Positions 33,301 through 46,499 of a stretch of 64,000 nt of DNA are shown here, piece after piece. The translations under genes were made by a program, and so were the position numbers. Each line of letters starts with the position of its first letter. Within the stretch, counting starts at the first letter, position 1. Source of the DNA: Polytrichum commune (taxonomy: Eukaryota > Streptophyta > Polytrichopsida > Polytrichales > Polytrichaceae); assembly GCA_950295325.1 (NCBI GenBank), contig OX485809.1, positions 7,812,001-7,876,000 of the forward strand, in the 5' to 3' direction. Below the pieces are notes generated by a model. It made no database searches and was not told the origin of the DNA. It worked only from the letters and a program-made list of their open reading frames with translations.

Positions 33301-34449
33301 GAACCCTACTCCCACCAAATTCACTTTACATTTGGGGCATGTTTGTCCTTATTCACACTAAAATACAATGGATGAGCAACCTACACGAAAACTTACCCTA
33401 AGGGTCACTTCACACACGAGCCAAGAGCCGTGACCATGAAATTGTGAGAGCCCAAAGAAAGTGTCCAAAGGCCGTCCCAAGACACCTCCAAAATCATGTA
33501 GTGTGGTCACGGATCCTCACGTGTAGTATGAAGTCATATGTGACCATGCCCTCAACCAAATGCCATTCCAATGAATTTCTATTCATACGGATCCTCACAC
33601 ATGATAAAATATAATAAACCAACGGTTGTGAGCGTTTGGAGTGCCATGTCTCCCGGTTTTGTGTTAGGCCTACCTCCAAGAGGTGGTTTTTGAAAATAGT
33701 CCAAATGACCATGAAACATGATCCATTCGACGGAGTGTAGGAATCCATGTAGACTTTACATCCATCTTGCATTCAGTCTTTCAAGCGTAGTGTGAAGCGA
33801 ACTCAGGCTAGCTCCGTCTTTCCCACCAATGAGAGTGGTTGAAGTCTACTGGTCACGAGCTCCCAATCTCGTGTGTGAAGTGATCCTAAGTAGATTCAAG
33901 GTGAAAAACGAGTGAGGTTTGGATAAAACACTGTCACTGAATATTAGTAGAATGGAGTGATTGATAGCAGCTGAATAATGTTATGAAGTTGGGTGATTTG
34001 GTGTTAATTCTCATAAACTCAAGGTTTGGGACTAAACCCATGGTTTCCTCTCCTGAACTTTACACATAACTCCACACCTCCTTGCCTCGTGGTGTCAAGC
34101 GTAGCGATTTGGAGGCGAAATGCCCCGCCGCGACGAGATGTAAGGACGTCTCCGCGTTGCTCCTCGGCATGGGCGTTGTTTATAGAAAGGGAAGGCCCTG
34201 GAGCTGGCTGGCAACACACCACACCACACCACACCACAACACTACGCACCCTCCCTTGCTCCATGTGGCTTTCCCCTGTTTCCCTCTTCGCTTCTCTTGC
34301 GTCGTGACTGTCATTCCGATCTAAGGAAGTTGAGTCACTCTACGTCAGATTCATTTCGCTTCCTCCTTCCCACTTAACCCACACTACTACACACAGCCTG
34401 CGGAGATCCACAGCTTTGTTCGCGACGCAGAGCAGTGCAGTGCAAAGCC
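27346..34449. other. 7.1 kb without a supported gene
   Basis: AT-rich sequence with no frame showing domain similarity or paired splice sites. A run of 14 G at about 30576-30589 is followed by AGGGGG. The only feature near the right end is the GDI upstream region: CACAC repeats at about 34207-34240 and pyrimidine-rich sequence before the ATG at 34450. No TATA box was assigned. Confidence 0.45.
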
Positions 34450-37400
34450 ATGGATGAAGAGTACGATGTCATTGTGCTGGGCACCGGTCTCAAGGAATGC
34501 ATCCTCAGCGGGCTCTTGTCAGTGGATCGCCTCAAGGTGGGTGGTGCCTGCTCGCAATTCATCGTCGTTGGGGTTTAAGGATGAGTGCCGAGTCGGGTGT
34601 GGTGGGATTTTGGTTTGTGGCTATGTGTTGGTGTGTAGGTTAGGGCTGAGCGGGGTTGCATAGATGGAGGGGGGCGATTGTTGGTGGGAAGAGGGTGGTT
34701 TGGATCTATCCGTGTGCGTGGATCTTGTGGGGGGTTGTTGTTGGGATTGGAAAAGAAGGAAGGGTGGTAACGAAATTAGTAGAGTGTTGCAATTTTGGAG
34801 GAGGCAAGGGAATTAGGAGTCAGAGGGATTAGGGAAGATGCGGTGTAGGCTAGTCTTCATGGTCAGTCATGAATCAAGTGTCCGATTTGGGGTGGCGTGT
34901 TGTGTAATTCGGTGAGAATGGTGTTTTGGATGTGTGGCAGGTGCTCCACATGGATAGGAATGACTATTACGGTGGAGCTGCCGCATCACTGAATCTGAAT
35001 CAGGTAAGGCATTGCGGTGCTCTGATTGCGTTATTTTGACGCTGTTGTGGATATGTTTGGGATGTGATAGAAACGGTTTGGAGTTTTGTGCGGATTGTTG
35101 CGATGAGCAGTCTAAGGTGGTCGTGTTTGGTGTTGTATTTGTATTGGTGAGAGGTTGTTAGGAAATTGTGCGAAATGGAATAGGAGAGGGAAGTTGGGTG
35201 TTGGTCTGATTTGTTCGTGGCGGTGGTGATGTGTTGTGACAGTTATGGCAGAAGTTCAAGGGGGACGAAAAGCCTCCAAGTTCCCTCGGGTCGAGCAAGG
35301 AGTACAATGTGGACATGGTGCCAAAGGTATTGTTGGTATTTTTGTGGCTTAGGGCAGAAGTGAGGCAGAAGAGCGTAGGTCAGTATGGGTGGTGGGGAGG
35401 AATGCAAAAGCATTTTTTCATAATTGTGAAAAGGGTTGTTGGACATGGAGTGGATGGAGAATGTGAGATAAGGTGTAAGAAGGATGTTGTGTGGAAAGCG
35501 AGAATGGTATGCAGCGAGAGAAGGGATATATGAGTTGGCTGATGTGGGTTTGTAGTGGGTAAGTGGGCAAGTGGGCATGAATATGGAGTGAATCATTTAG
35601 ATATTTTACCTTGGTTTGTGTGGAGAATTAGGGGTTCTGATAGAGTTGTGATTTGAATTTGTGAGATTGTTGTAAAGGTGGGGCCAAAGAAGAGAGTAAC
35701 GTGGTTGAATGAATGAGGTGGATATCTGTGTAAGTTGAGTGGGTCCCCTCCAGGTGTTATTGTACATTGTGAAAAGAATGGAATCCTTGCGAAAGCGCAG
35801 GCATGTGCAATAAGAGAGTGTTGATGAAAAAAACATTTGGTTGCAGTTCATGATGGCGAACGGTGCTCTTGTGCGAGTGCTTATCCACACAGATGTTACA
35901 AAGTACCTGATGTTCAAGGCAGTGGACGGCAGCTATGTGTACAAGCAAGGAAAGGTAAGGGATGATCGTGCGTGTGGCAAGTGCGATTTTGAATACATGG
36001 AAGTAGAAGGTTGAGAATGAAATTGGGTGGATTGAGGATATGTTGAAGATTGTTGTGACGATGGTGCGCAGATTTACAAAGTTCCATCGAATGACGTGGA
36101 AGCTCTGAAATCTCCTTTGATGGGACTGTTTGAGAAGCGACGAGCTCGCAAATTTTTCATTTATGTTCAGAATTATGAGGAAGATGATGTGAAGACACAT
36201 GAAGGAATGGACTTGCGGACGGTGACGACGAAGGAGCTTTTCAAGTAAGACATGAATAGATGTGAATGGGATGTTTTGTTTGTTGTTGGTACCCAGAGAA
36301 GACCCAAGTGAATTGTCTGTTTATGAGTTGGGTTATGCACTGGGTGGTCATGTAGGCATTGTAAGGTGTTTGTGGTAGGGGAGGTGGGGCTTTTGACCTG
36401 GCTGTGATTTGCAACTTATATTTGGTTTTGACATAATTTAATATTGTCTATCCTGGCAGTAAATATGGAATCGATGACAACACAATTGACTTCATTGGGC
36501 ATTCTTTGGCATTGCATCGGGATGACCGGTTCCTTTCAGAGCCAGCTTTGGACACTGTCAAGAGAGTCAAGGTACATACTGAGAGTGGGATTGTTGGCAA
36601 CCTTTAGAGTTAATCCCGTAGGAGATGTAGATTCTAGTGTGGGATGGCGCAGTCGTAGACTGGGGATTGATGTTGACCACATGCCTGTTGATGATCATTG
36701 TTCTAAAGTAGATGCCAATGAAGGTGGACATGAAGAGTACCCAGAATCTGACAAGCTTTGTGTTGCAGTTGTATGCAGAGTCAATGGCTCGGTTTCAAGG
36801 AGGATCACCTTACATTTACCCACTTTATGGACTTGGGGAGCTGCCACAGGTTTGTATAGTTATTAGGTCTTCCCATTTTCTCCTTTTGTATCGATCCTAC
36901 TTAGAATAGACTCCCTCCTTCACGACGTCTGACTTATATATTTTGATTTGTGCAGGGATTTGCTCGACTTAGTGCAGTATATGGAGGAACTTACATGCTT
37001 GCCAAGCCTGAGTGCAAGGTGTGTATATAATTTAAATGGTGGTTTGTGTTACTGGGTAAAATGGTTCGACTTTATAGTAGACTGTACAATAGTTTGTGGA
37101 GGCTTCATGTCAAACTTGAATCTGCTATTTGTAAATCAGGATAGAGCAAGGAAGTAATCAGCAGTTCATTTGATGTAGTGTGTTGTTGTGATAATCTGGA
37201 ATTCAGAAGCCTGACAATTGGTGTTGGGAAAGGTTGAATTTGATGAGATGGGTCAAGTGAGGGGAGTTACATCAGCGGGTGAGACTGCAAAGACCAAGAA
37301 GGTTGTGTGCGACCCTTCATATCTGCCGAATAAGGTAGGGAATGGAACTGGATGCTTGAATATTTTTCTTGTGCTGCTTTCTTGTTGTTAAAATAGGAGA

Positions 37401-38769
37401 GGATATATGGGTGGTTCACTTTTGTGAAGAAGGCTGGGTTGTTTGGATTTAAACCAGATTGTCCAATTCCTAGGGATGATGTTTCTATCTGTGTGTTGTC
37501 TTAAATGCTGTATTTGTTTTTGTAGTTTCCTTTGTGGGAGGTGAAGTGGATGAAGAAAAATCGAATTTATTTTTCTGATGATGTATTGTTGAACTTTCAG
37601 GTGAAGAAGGTTGGAAAGGTGGTACGAGCTATTTGCTTCATGAGTCATCCAATCCCTAACACCGGAGACAGTGATTCTGTCCAAATCATTCTTCCCCAAA
37701 AGCAACTAGGCCGCAGATCAGACATGTAAGATAGAATTAGCACGTATGATCTCAGATTATGAGGCATGTCTATTGAAGGTTTGCTTCCTTGTAGGTATTT
37801 GTTGTGGTCTGTTCTGCAGATTCTTAATTGCTCCATTTAGTGATGATTGAGGACGTTGTCTCGTATTGATCTTTGGCATATTCTACGCACTAATAGATAA
37901 TGTCCTCAATTATCGGAGCTATAGGTCACAATTTTCAGCATTTGGTAGTTTTCAGGAGGTTCATGGATTTGACTGAGATATTGTGTTTGCGGAGCAGTCT
38001 GACTCGTGTGGTTGAAAATGCGCAGGTATGTGTTCTGTTGCTCGAACTCTCATAACGTGGCACCTAAAGGCAAGTACATAGCGTTTGTTTCAGCAGAAGT
38101 GGAGACAGAGAATCCTGAAGCAGAGCTGGAAGCAGGCCTTGCTCTCCTGGGACCTATAGATGAGAAGATTATTGACATGTATGACATGTATGAACCAGTG
38201 AACGATTGCACTTTGGACAACTGCTACATCTCCAAGGTAAGCCGGGGGGCTTTGGATGGATACTTGTTGGGAATCGGACCGGTGGTGGCAGATGGGAGAA
38301 GTTGGAAGAAATGCACATTATTAAGAGCAATGAAGCAGGGAACATGGAGGAGATTTTGGTGTGGATTTACACACAGAATGGTGTTTTGGCAGATATGTGA
38401 ATATATGCAATTTATGTATGAAATTGTTGGTTGTTTTGCAGAGTTATGACCCAACGACACACTTTGAGACAACAGTTCAAGATGTGCTGGCTATGTATAC
38501 ACGAATCACTGGCAAGGTATGTGTTCCGATGAGAATATTGGAGAATATATGATTTGATATGGAGAGGCGTGTGGTTGCAGTTAGTAATGGTGGTTATGAA
38601 GGTATTGTCTTGCATGTGAGAATGGTATTGACTTTGGAATATTCTGGTTTGAGTTGTCTTTGTACCCTGGGGTTCGGAAACATATTTTGACGGATAATTG
38701 GTTGTGTTGGAATTGCAGAATTTGAACTTGACAGTTGATTTGAATGCAGCAAGCGCTGCAGAGGAGTAG
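34450..38769 (+). CDS. GDI: Rab GDP dissociation inhibitor, 13 exons, intact
   Basis: Exons: 34450-34536, 34941-35003, 35243-35326, 35847-35954, 36072-36244, 36460-36571, 36769-36849, 36956-37018, 37233-37334, 37601-37725, 38026-38236, 38442-38516, 38719-38769. All junctions are GT-AG and phases agree, giving 444 residues, the normal length for plant GDI. The protein binds GDP-loaded, prenylated Rab GTPases, extracts them from membranes and keeps them soluble for recycling in vesicle traffic. Visible motifs: [21 protein letters not shown] (dinucleotide-type fold, residues 1-20), [10 protein letters not shown] (32-41), [20 protein letters not shown] (79-98), [45 protein letters not shown] and a C-terminal LNAASAAEE. 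The first ATG is the family start. It is the only clearly functional host gene in the window. Confidence 0.97.
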
Positions 38770-41460
38770 TTAGTAAGGGTGCTAGGAGGTGTTTTGGTGT
38801 AATTTGTGCAGCAGTGAAGACTAAATATGGTGGTAGAAAATATGAGAGAGGGATAAAACTCCTTTTCATCTGCCATGTTCCATTTTGTTTTGGGGATGTT
38901 GTGCACATAGATTGTTGCTACAACATTTATGAGTTGGGTGTGGAAGGGGTTGTATATGTCAAAGGCGGGGACATTGGAGGTGAGATGGAGGATAGTGCAG
39001 GATAGATTGTACTTTTTAACGGTTATATGTGGCGGTGCACCTTTAAATGTTGGAACGGAGGGAAATGGAATGACAGGTCAAGGAAAGACTTCACCAGTGA
39101 GTGAAGATCATCATTACGGAGTGTCTAAAATCCATACATTTGTTCTTGTCATTCATCTGTAATGAATTTGTCATATCTTGCTCTTCACCTTGGTGTCACA
39201 TCCACGAAAGATGCACTGATAAATTTTACTGCGTGGTGTGTCTTTGAAACTTGGTGTAACATAATTATGTATTGAATATTGTGGACATATAGGGTATGGA
39301 AATCGGAGGTTTTATTGGACATATTCAGGTTTACGAAATATTGAAATAATTTTCCCGCTCTTTTTTTCTTTCCTGGGTGAGGTGGTCGTAATGGTATGTC
39401 TTAATGCCAAGGGCTTTCTCATCTACGAATGTGACTTGCACTTTAATCAACCGTTGACATCCACCTTAACTCAAAATCCGTTTGCTGCTTAGCGCACAAC
39501 AAATTAATGACTCTATTGAGACTGGGTGGTCCATCTCTAGAGTATATTGCAATGTAGTTGAATATGAGACATTGTGTGAGGGTTTAGAGTGCTTTCAACA
39601 GTTTTATTAGAGATAGGTTCGCTTCCCTATTTGAGAATATTATAAAATTTCTTCACTTAGACCATCAAGGAGTTTTTTTGTCATGGAGGTCAAATGCACT
39701 CTGTTACTCTAAGCAATTAGCCTTTGTGACATCATCTTGATGTGCTTTTATGCCTTCTGGCTTCCAGGACTTTAAATCATTTACATTTCAATGGCTCCTT
39801 GAATTACTCATATGAGAAGAATTTCAAAATTATGAAGGTAAGACTATCTTTGCCCAAATGGGAAAGAAGAAAGCCCATTTTCGAACTCACACTCGCAAAG
39901 TTGGTTGGAGCTGTATTGTTTCGATTGTGGAGGGTGGTGCTTGAGCAGGAGATGGACACATGTATGTTACTTGGAAACCTTTCTGTCTTCTGGTTTTGTA
40001 TGTTATGGTGACACTGAGAAAATTGGGAAATCTTCATGCGTTTGAATTATTTGGAAGATCCTTAGTAGATTGCCAACTTACCAGCAACTTCAGCAATCAG
40101 TAGATTCTAAGTCACCTCTGTCTTGATTGAATGCGTAGTGTAATTCAATTATGCTCTCAATTGAATTTACGTGGAGATGTTAAGAGTTTAGGTATCCGCC
40201 CTAACTTCTTCCAATGTTAAACGAGAGCTCCAGTTTTTGCCTCGTGGAAAAAGAGAAATGAATATTATTGACCTTTGTATCATCAAAGTTTGCAGCTGCG
40301 TTTTTATTGAGCCTTTAAAATGCTCAAGGAAACTTAATTGAAGCATCTCCAGATTCTCACAACATGGAGTATGATGCGTGTTTGCCTTGTCTCATAATAT
40401 TTTGGAGTGCACATGAATCTCTTAATTGGTATGAAAGTAAGGATTCTCCTGTGTTTGTTTTGGGTTGTGCAATGGCATTGATCTACAATTGACTGGTGCA
40501 CGGAGGAAAGTTAGACTCGTGACCAGCTGGGCATCGAGTATCTTTTCCTTAGGAGAGTCAGTGAGTTTGAATTTCATTCATGGTGACTAATTCACACAAG
40601 TCCTGAAATTATGATACTCAGTTTCAGATTGAATGTCACATGTTTATTGTGTGCTTGGTTTTGAGGTAATTTGCATGGGGTATAGAGGCAACCAAGTTGC
40701 TTGTGGATTCATGAATTTGCACTAGTTTTGTCATCTTACATAGGACATTGTTTAGAAGGAGCAAACCCACAAATATTTGTACTATCTCAAAGCTCTATTT
40801 TGTATTTATCACGTGAGCTCCAATTTTCAAATGTATTCAGAAGTTGAGTATATGATTTGATGGAGAATGTGTTCATAAATATTTTGATCATATCACATGT
40901 GACATCGTTGGCAAAGGTTGAAACCACAAATATTTCTACAACCAATGCTATTTTTTCTTTACTACGTGAGCTCCAATCATCTTCACATGTATTCGAAAAC
41001 TGATTTCATGTATGTGAAGGATTTGATACAGACAGTGTTTGACAATGTTGCACTGAATGGTGTATGACTATGGTTGTATTCTACTCAATGTAGTGCATTT
41101 CAACAATTTAAAACAATCTGAGGAACATACAATATAGCAAGTTGAATATAATAATTTGCATGGGTAAAGAGACATACATGCAATCTCTTTGTGACCAAGT
41201 TAACTTATACTTCTTTATCTAATTATTGAGTTTTGTTATTGGGTAAGTTGCCTATGCAGTTAGGCTTGTCACACTGGTTTTGAGTAAGTTTTTCCTGTAT
41301 TCATGTATTTTGAATTATCATAAAACCTCTTTCTACATTTGTTTGTCTAGGTTGATTTTAAACTTCAAATCTATTGTACTTTGTTTGAATATAAAAATAC
41401 AGCGGTGGTTTTCATCACCTTCCATCAGCTGTTGGTTATGAGGTATGGACAAGACCGATC
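38770..41460. other. GDI 3' flank and intergenic DNA
   Basis: No further gene was recognised. The GDI 3' untranslated region probably extends into 38770-39300, but no polyadenylation site is clear. From 39.4 to 41.4 kb the sequence is AT-rich with no coding signal. Confidence 0.5.
40760..41045 (+). repeat. imperfect tandem duplication, period ~160 bp
   Basis: CCACAAATATTTGTAC...ACGTGAGCTCCAAT...CATGTATTC...TTTGAT occurs at about 40768-40870 and again at about 40923-41030 with moderate divergence. The CACGTGAGCTCC block is the best conserved part. No function is apparent. Confidence 0.6.
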
Positions 41461-41463
41461 AAA

Positions 41464-43190
41464 TTGGCGGGCAAGGTGACAAGGGACGTGGCAAAGCTAT
41501 ATCAAAAAAAAATTATTTGTAAGGTGGAGAGAGTTTCCCAAACCTCAAAAGTTGCCTCAAAAGCTTCTTGCATATTTGGGTTGGGAATGTGTTTTGGATC
41601 CAGTAGGAATGCCTTGCAAGGAGCCCAACACTTATGGTTTGTATGCAATAATATGTTGCCCACTTCCACTACCACAACATCTAGGGGAAAGAGATGCGTG
41701 GGCTACTGCCCCACTAGTGATTAGCCATTTCAGGACAATGGAATCCAATAATCTCTATGTTGGTAATGGTCCTCATTCCGTTGGAATTGTGGCAACTGGG
41801 TCAACACAAAAATCGATTAAGATTTTCTTGGACCCCTCTAGTGCATATTTAATTGCACTTACTAATACTCTTTTTGACACTGCTATATTGGAGGGTGGAG
41901 CTGCTGATGTTGTTGGTACTGAGAGCACCAAAGGGTCCAAGACCACAAACACCCCAATGGTCTTCATCTTAGACAATGGTGATGGTGATGGAAATGATGA
42001 ACTGGACCAAAAAAAAGAACCAAGAAAACTTTCGATGCTATTTGGAAATCTCAACTTGTGTGGTCCGCAAAGCATTCTTGGGCTGAAGGTACCTATAATT
42101 TGAATGGAACAATTGTAAGTGTGAATTATTAAAATTTGTGCCATCTTTGATAAGGGTTCAAAAATCATGCAATATAAAATTGACACCCTCACAATAAGCA
42201 TGTTGGGAGGAGGACCGCGAACATGACATGCCAATATATGGGCTAAAAAAGGGTGAGTGATATGATGTCAAAAACAATAAACACAAAAATAATGTTCTCT
42301 TGTTCAATTGAAGACAACTTGCCACGATTTTACAAGTAGTGAACAAAGTCAATAGAGGTGAGAGGGTTAGGAAGAAGGTGCAATTTGCAAAAGTTTTTCA
42401 TAATTTAGAGGGAGGAAGGCCAATGTAGAAATTCGTTCGGTATGAGGATTTTTTTGATTTTCTTTGTATGCCCAATACTCCTCATATGCATTAGAACATG
42501 TCTAGTGGTTGACAAATGGTGGAATTTATATATTCTAAGGTGATAGATGTTATCCTCTCCCATGTGAAGAAGGCTAATTATGTGGCATTGACATGTGATG
42601 AGGTAACATCCATTGACAATGGGAGTTGGATTTCCATTCATGCATATGTGATGCAAGATTGGGTAAGGATCCCTCTTCTTATTTCAATTGAAAAGGTTGT
42701 TGATGGTGCATATGTGGACAACCTTACTATTGTCTTAATGAGAGATTTGGAGCAACAATGTCATTTGAAGTTGATGAAATTGTCTTGAAATTGTTATGTT
42801 TTGGAGCCAATGATGTTGCCACATTCCAAGGCAACAAAACTGGTGTTATCAAACAAATTGCATCCAAGTAAGCTCCTTATTGCCTTGGAGTATGGCTCAT
42901 TGAGAAAATATGGCTTTCAAGACACTCTCATTTTTTGATATTGTGGCAATGATTGAGGAGTTGTTAAAAGTACTCATGTTTATTTATTTCACTCACCTAA
43001 GAGTTCCTTTAATTTACCAAATTGGTGGAACTCATGGACACGAGAGGCTTGAAGATGCTCTAAAATGTCAAAACCCGGTAGATTTCGCTTCTTGAGCCCT
43101 TGAGCGCATTTTGAGTGAATATTGTACTCTACTTGCAAAGATGCAACAAGACATGCACAGTAACCAACAAACAATGGTAATGATGTAGAA
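41464..43190 (+). pseudogene. hAT/DUF4371-like transposase remnant
   Basis: At 42560-42780 the frame reads ANYVALTCDEVTSIDNGSWI, then IHAYVMQDWVRIPLLISIEK. This resembles the DDE-core region of hAT-derived DUF4371 or ZNF862-like transposases (D-E at the start of the core). After TGA near 42786, fragments in shifting frames continue (FTKLVELMDTRGLKMLK-like, then ILSEYCTLLAKMQQD) to about 43170. Upstream, 41464-42100 has overlapping frames (AYLGWECVLDPVGMPCKE; PTAPLVISHF) that may be the N-terminal part. Stops and shifts make it non-functional. No ends or target duplication were found. Confidence 0.6.
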
Positions 43191-43797
43191 CATCAAGTAT
43201 ATTTTCAATATACTTGATGTTGGATGTAAATATCAATTCAAGGTGTTTTGTATACTCAATTTGAGTCTATGGACAATATAATGTGTTGACTTGCATGCCA
43301 ATTCAATGCTTGTCTTTTTTTAATTTATAAGAATTTGATTTCAAGTATTGAATGTGTTTTGTGTACGTAGGCAAATTTCACAATCTTATGCAATCCAAAG
43401 ACATTGATGGGGATGACTATAATTTTGTCCTTGTCGGAAACCATTGATCAGCATGTGACATTTCTTTATAGTCGTGATGTCTTCATTTGTAATCTTGTGG
43501 CGACAAACGAAGACAACTTTACATCTTTCATATGGACCAAGTATCTTGTTATATAATGGATGAATATTGATCTTATAAGAATCTTGTAGGTAGCTCACAT
43601 GAGCCACTACATACAAGGTGGGTGGCGGATTTGAATACTCCTCAAAACATGCAAGCATTGTGTTTTAATGTGAACAACAAGAATATCTTTGTTGGACACT
43701 TTGTGCAAGAACAACGATGGGTTGGAGGGGGAACCTCTAGTTACATAAGATTCATTTGAATTGCTCATAGTTAATATCAAGAGCGAATGCACAGGTG
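43191..43797. other. no gene seen
   Basis: AT-rich sequence between the hAT remnant and the next element. It may contain the worn 3' part of the hAT remnant, but no conserved block could be aligned by eye. Confidence 0.4.
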
Positions 43798-45316
43798 TGA
43801 GCCTCAAACCTCCACCCCTTAATGCGTCTTAGTCCAAGGGGAGGTCATCAACCCACATGCACTTGTCTTCCACCACCCCTACTAGTCAAACATGCCAACC
43901 TAATAAACCAACTAGTTCATGCAATTTTCCCGGTCTTTATTCCCACTTGAGGGTGAAGGCCACAACATTAACAAATGCCTCCCCCCACCGCTCCAATACA
44001 CCTTCAACCACCGGTTAATAACCAGTTGTTAACACTAACTAATTGTCCTAACCCCACCCCAACTACATAACACCCTTAAGTTGGTCGTTCTCAACCGGCC
44101 TGGGATCTCCCTTGCTCCCCTGTTATGCTCGGTACCCCGCACTAGTTACCCAACCTAGCTGGCTCGCCCTCAGAGCCCCAGAAGTGCCCTCCTACCATTC
44201 ACCCTATTCCTTCACAACTGTAGCCACCTTCGTACCCCCTGACCAGCTTCATTCCCCGATCCTCGACCTCTTCCAGCTCCACCTTTATTGTGCGATTCAA
44301 TGCCACAATGCAGTTGGCTCCCTCGTTGGACCGGCCCCATCACAACTGCTGACTGAAGGTCGAGGGTTGTAGTAGGCAGTGGCCGTTCAAATTTCAGTCA
44401 TTCTCACCTCCTCTGAATCCCAACGCTTGCACATGCGCAAGCCTCAATTTTTACCGGTAGAGGTTCGGGGTTGTTCGCTCAATTATTCCTTCCAGCCAGC
44501 CTAAGTGTTCCAATCCTTCCCCTCGCATACAGAGTATTCCTCCCACCCTACCGATTCAGTTAGCAAAAGTGAAGCATCAGGTTCCAGTGTGCAGTTGCCA
44601 CGGCGCTGCCTTAATCTAAATCGACCTCACAGTTGCGGTGGATTGAGAGTGCTTCCTCGTTATCTCCCAGCCCAGCTGCGCATTCTTCCAGATTTCGAGA
44701 GGTCAAGCCTTTAGCTCCTCAGCCGCCAGACCCTTGCAAATTCCTCAATCCGACTGCAGCCACATTCATACTTCCAGCCTTCCCACCTTCACAACCGGCC
44801 TAATGCCTGCATTGCCTCCGCAGCTTCCCCGAGAATTCACAGAGCGAGAGCCGATCTAACAGGGTTGTGCCCTCCTCCTGCATTTTTCCAGCCCCTTACC
44901 TTCGAGAGAGAGAGAGAGTCTCGACAGCGGCACCGCATCCCTCCGAAGCCCCTCATTCCAGCGAGAATCCAGCTTCCTGATCCAGTTTGAATTCGACCCC
45001 CCCTGCCTTGAACTAACTAATCAAAGCCCTAAAACGAACAATAAACTTGGCCTTAACCGCAACTCTAAAAGCCGAGGCCCCATAAATCCTACTCCCTTCT
45101 TAACTCTAAGTTTTTTCTAACCCATAATAACTACCCACCCTAATTCTTAAACATCCACTTACCAAATCACACCTAATAAATCTCTTAAACTAGCTAAGGA
45201 CATTGAAGTAAAAGCCTCACTCTTTTTATCTTTTCACACGTTTATTTTCAACACCAAGCCTACGATTTTACTAACTTCAAGAACTAAAAACCCATGTGGG
45301 CACCAATTTGGGCTCA
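43798..45316 (-). mobile_element. TGAGCCCAAA-family element, ~1.5 kb copy
   Basis: The plus-strand left end TGAGCCTCAAACCTCCACCCC continues CTTAATGCGTCTTAGTCC, matching the complement of the right end of the 22316 copy. The right end ...CCAATTTGGGCTCA at 45316 is the complement of its TGAGCCCAAA end, preceded inwards by CCTCACTCTTTTTAT as expected. Flanking 9-mers match only partly (5 of 9). The interior (44100-45000) is GC-richer than its surroundings and differs from other copies. It could be captured DNA, as in Pack-MULEs, but I recognise no gene fragment. Confidence 0.7.
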
Positions 45317-45436
45317 CAACATGTAATAATTCTTTTACTTTTAATATTTTTTAAGTTTTTAATAAAAATATTCATGTCATGTATATTTGTGTCAAATGTA
45401 TGTAATTGTTTTGATTTTTAATAGTTTCATAGTAAA

Positions 45437-45810
45437 TTTTTGGGTGCAATATGACCTTGAAGAAGCTTAGAGCATGTTAAATTGGCTTTGGACTTTAGTA
45501 AATGCCTCAATTAGGATCTAAGTGCTTGTCGGTCCGCTTTTTAACTTGTTTCTAGTTCATTTTTGGTGCAATGTACGTGGCTTTCAAGATGGTTAGTGCA
45601 ATTTCAAATACCTTGGGAGTTCGGTAAGTGCCTCAATTGGGATCCAAATGCTTGCTGGTCTTCCTTTCTAACAACCTTATCATTTATTTTGAGTGCAATG
45701 CGGCTTTCAAGAAGGTTTGTACAATTTCAAATGCCTTGATAGTTTGGTAAGTGCCTTACTTGTCCCAAAGGCTTGTTGGTCTTCATTTGTAGCATGTTTG
45801 CAGTTCATTA
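45437..45810 (+). repeat. three tandem copies of a ~124-bp repeat
   Basis: Units starting TTTTGGGTGCAAT, TTTTTGGTGCAAT and TTTTGAGTGCAAT at about 45437, 45560 and 45686 each contain GGCTTTCAAGAAGGTT-type, TGCCTCAATTGGGATC and GCTTGTTGGTCTTC blocks. Divergence is moderate. It is non-coding. Confidence 0.75.
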
Positions 45811-45834
45811 TGATTGCATACCTTTTATAGCCCA

Positions 45835-46085
45835 TTAAGTAGTTGGGCTAGCCCATACTTTTTAGGCCTCGATCTAGCCATAGTTGGGCTAGCCCATTAT
45901 TTTCAGGCCTCAATCTAGCCGGCTAGCTCATTTTTTTCAAGCCTCGATCTAGCCATAGCTGGGCTAGCCCATATTTTTCAAGCCTTGATCTAGCCATAGT
46001 TGGGCTAGTCCATTTTTTTTAGGTACTGTTTTCAACCATATAGCTGGGCTAGCTTACCTAAACAATTAGCTCAACTAGCTCATAT
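45835..46085 (+). repeat. tandem ~50-bp repeat with GGGCTAGCCC
   Basis: AGTTGGGCTAGCCCAT followed by TTTTCAGGCCTCGATCTAGC repeats four to five times (near 45841, 45891, 45957, 46007 and a partial). GGGCTAGCCC is palindromic. It lies directly downstream of the minus-strand hAT-like fragment. Confidence 0.75.
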
Positions 46086-46143
46086 GTTGAATTCAAGGAG
46101 GTGTCGTTTCATCAATAAAATTATATTTCATATCAGTCAAAAT

Positions 46144-46449
46144 CACTCATCGTCATCGATGTCTAGTTCATGTTGCTCGCTATTCTCTACCAACAAACTG
46201 TCATCATTCTCTATCTCATAAAAAATAGGGCGTTTTGGAGATTAGTTTTTCATGATCGTATGGCATTAGATGCTTGTTCAACTTCAGCATCATCGACGCC
46301 TCTGCAAATCCTCCCCCAAACGATGATCTCTTTGGGGTGATGATACCATTTAGACTGTCGAAGTCACATTCTAGCCCACCTGATCCAGGCTTGGATGCTA
46401 GCAAAGCAGCGGCTGCTTCCGCCAAGGAGGCCATTCTAGGTTTTAGCAT
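46144..46449 (-). pseudogene. hAT-type C-terminal dimerisation region fragment
   Basis: The minus-strand frame from 46449 reads SKPGSGGLECDFDSLNGIIT, then PKRSSFGGGFAEASMMLKLN. This resembles the hAT dimerisation domain, in which a conserved segment is followed by xKRxSLGxGxxExxMMxxxN. After a frameshift near 46215 an acidic tail ending in DIDDDE precedes TGA at 46144, as is common in such transposases. The rest of the gene was not found on this strand. It is on the opposite strand from the 41.5-43.2 kb remnant, so it is a different insertion. Confidence 0.5.
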
Positions 46450-46499
46450 TTCTAACCTTTATGCCTTCTTTCGAGAGTAGACTGTATCAAGTTCTTCAA

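Noticed and set aside
41464-46449. One single hAT element covering both transposase-like fragments
   Set aside because: The core remnant is on the plus strand and the dimerisation fragment on the minus strand, with another element between them.
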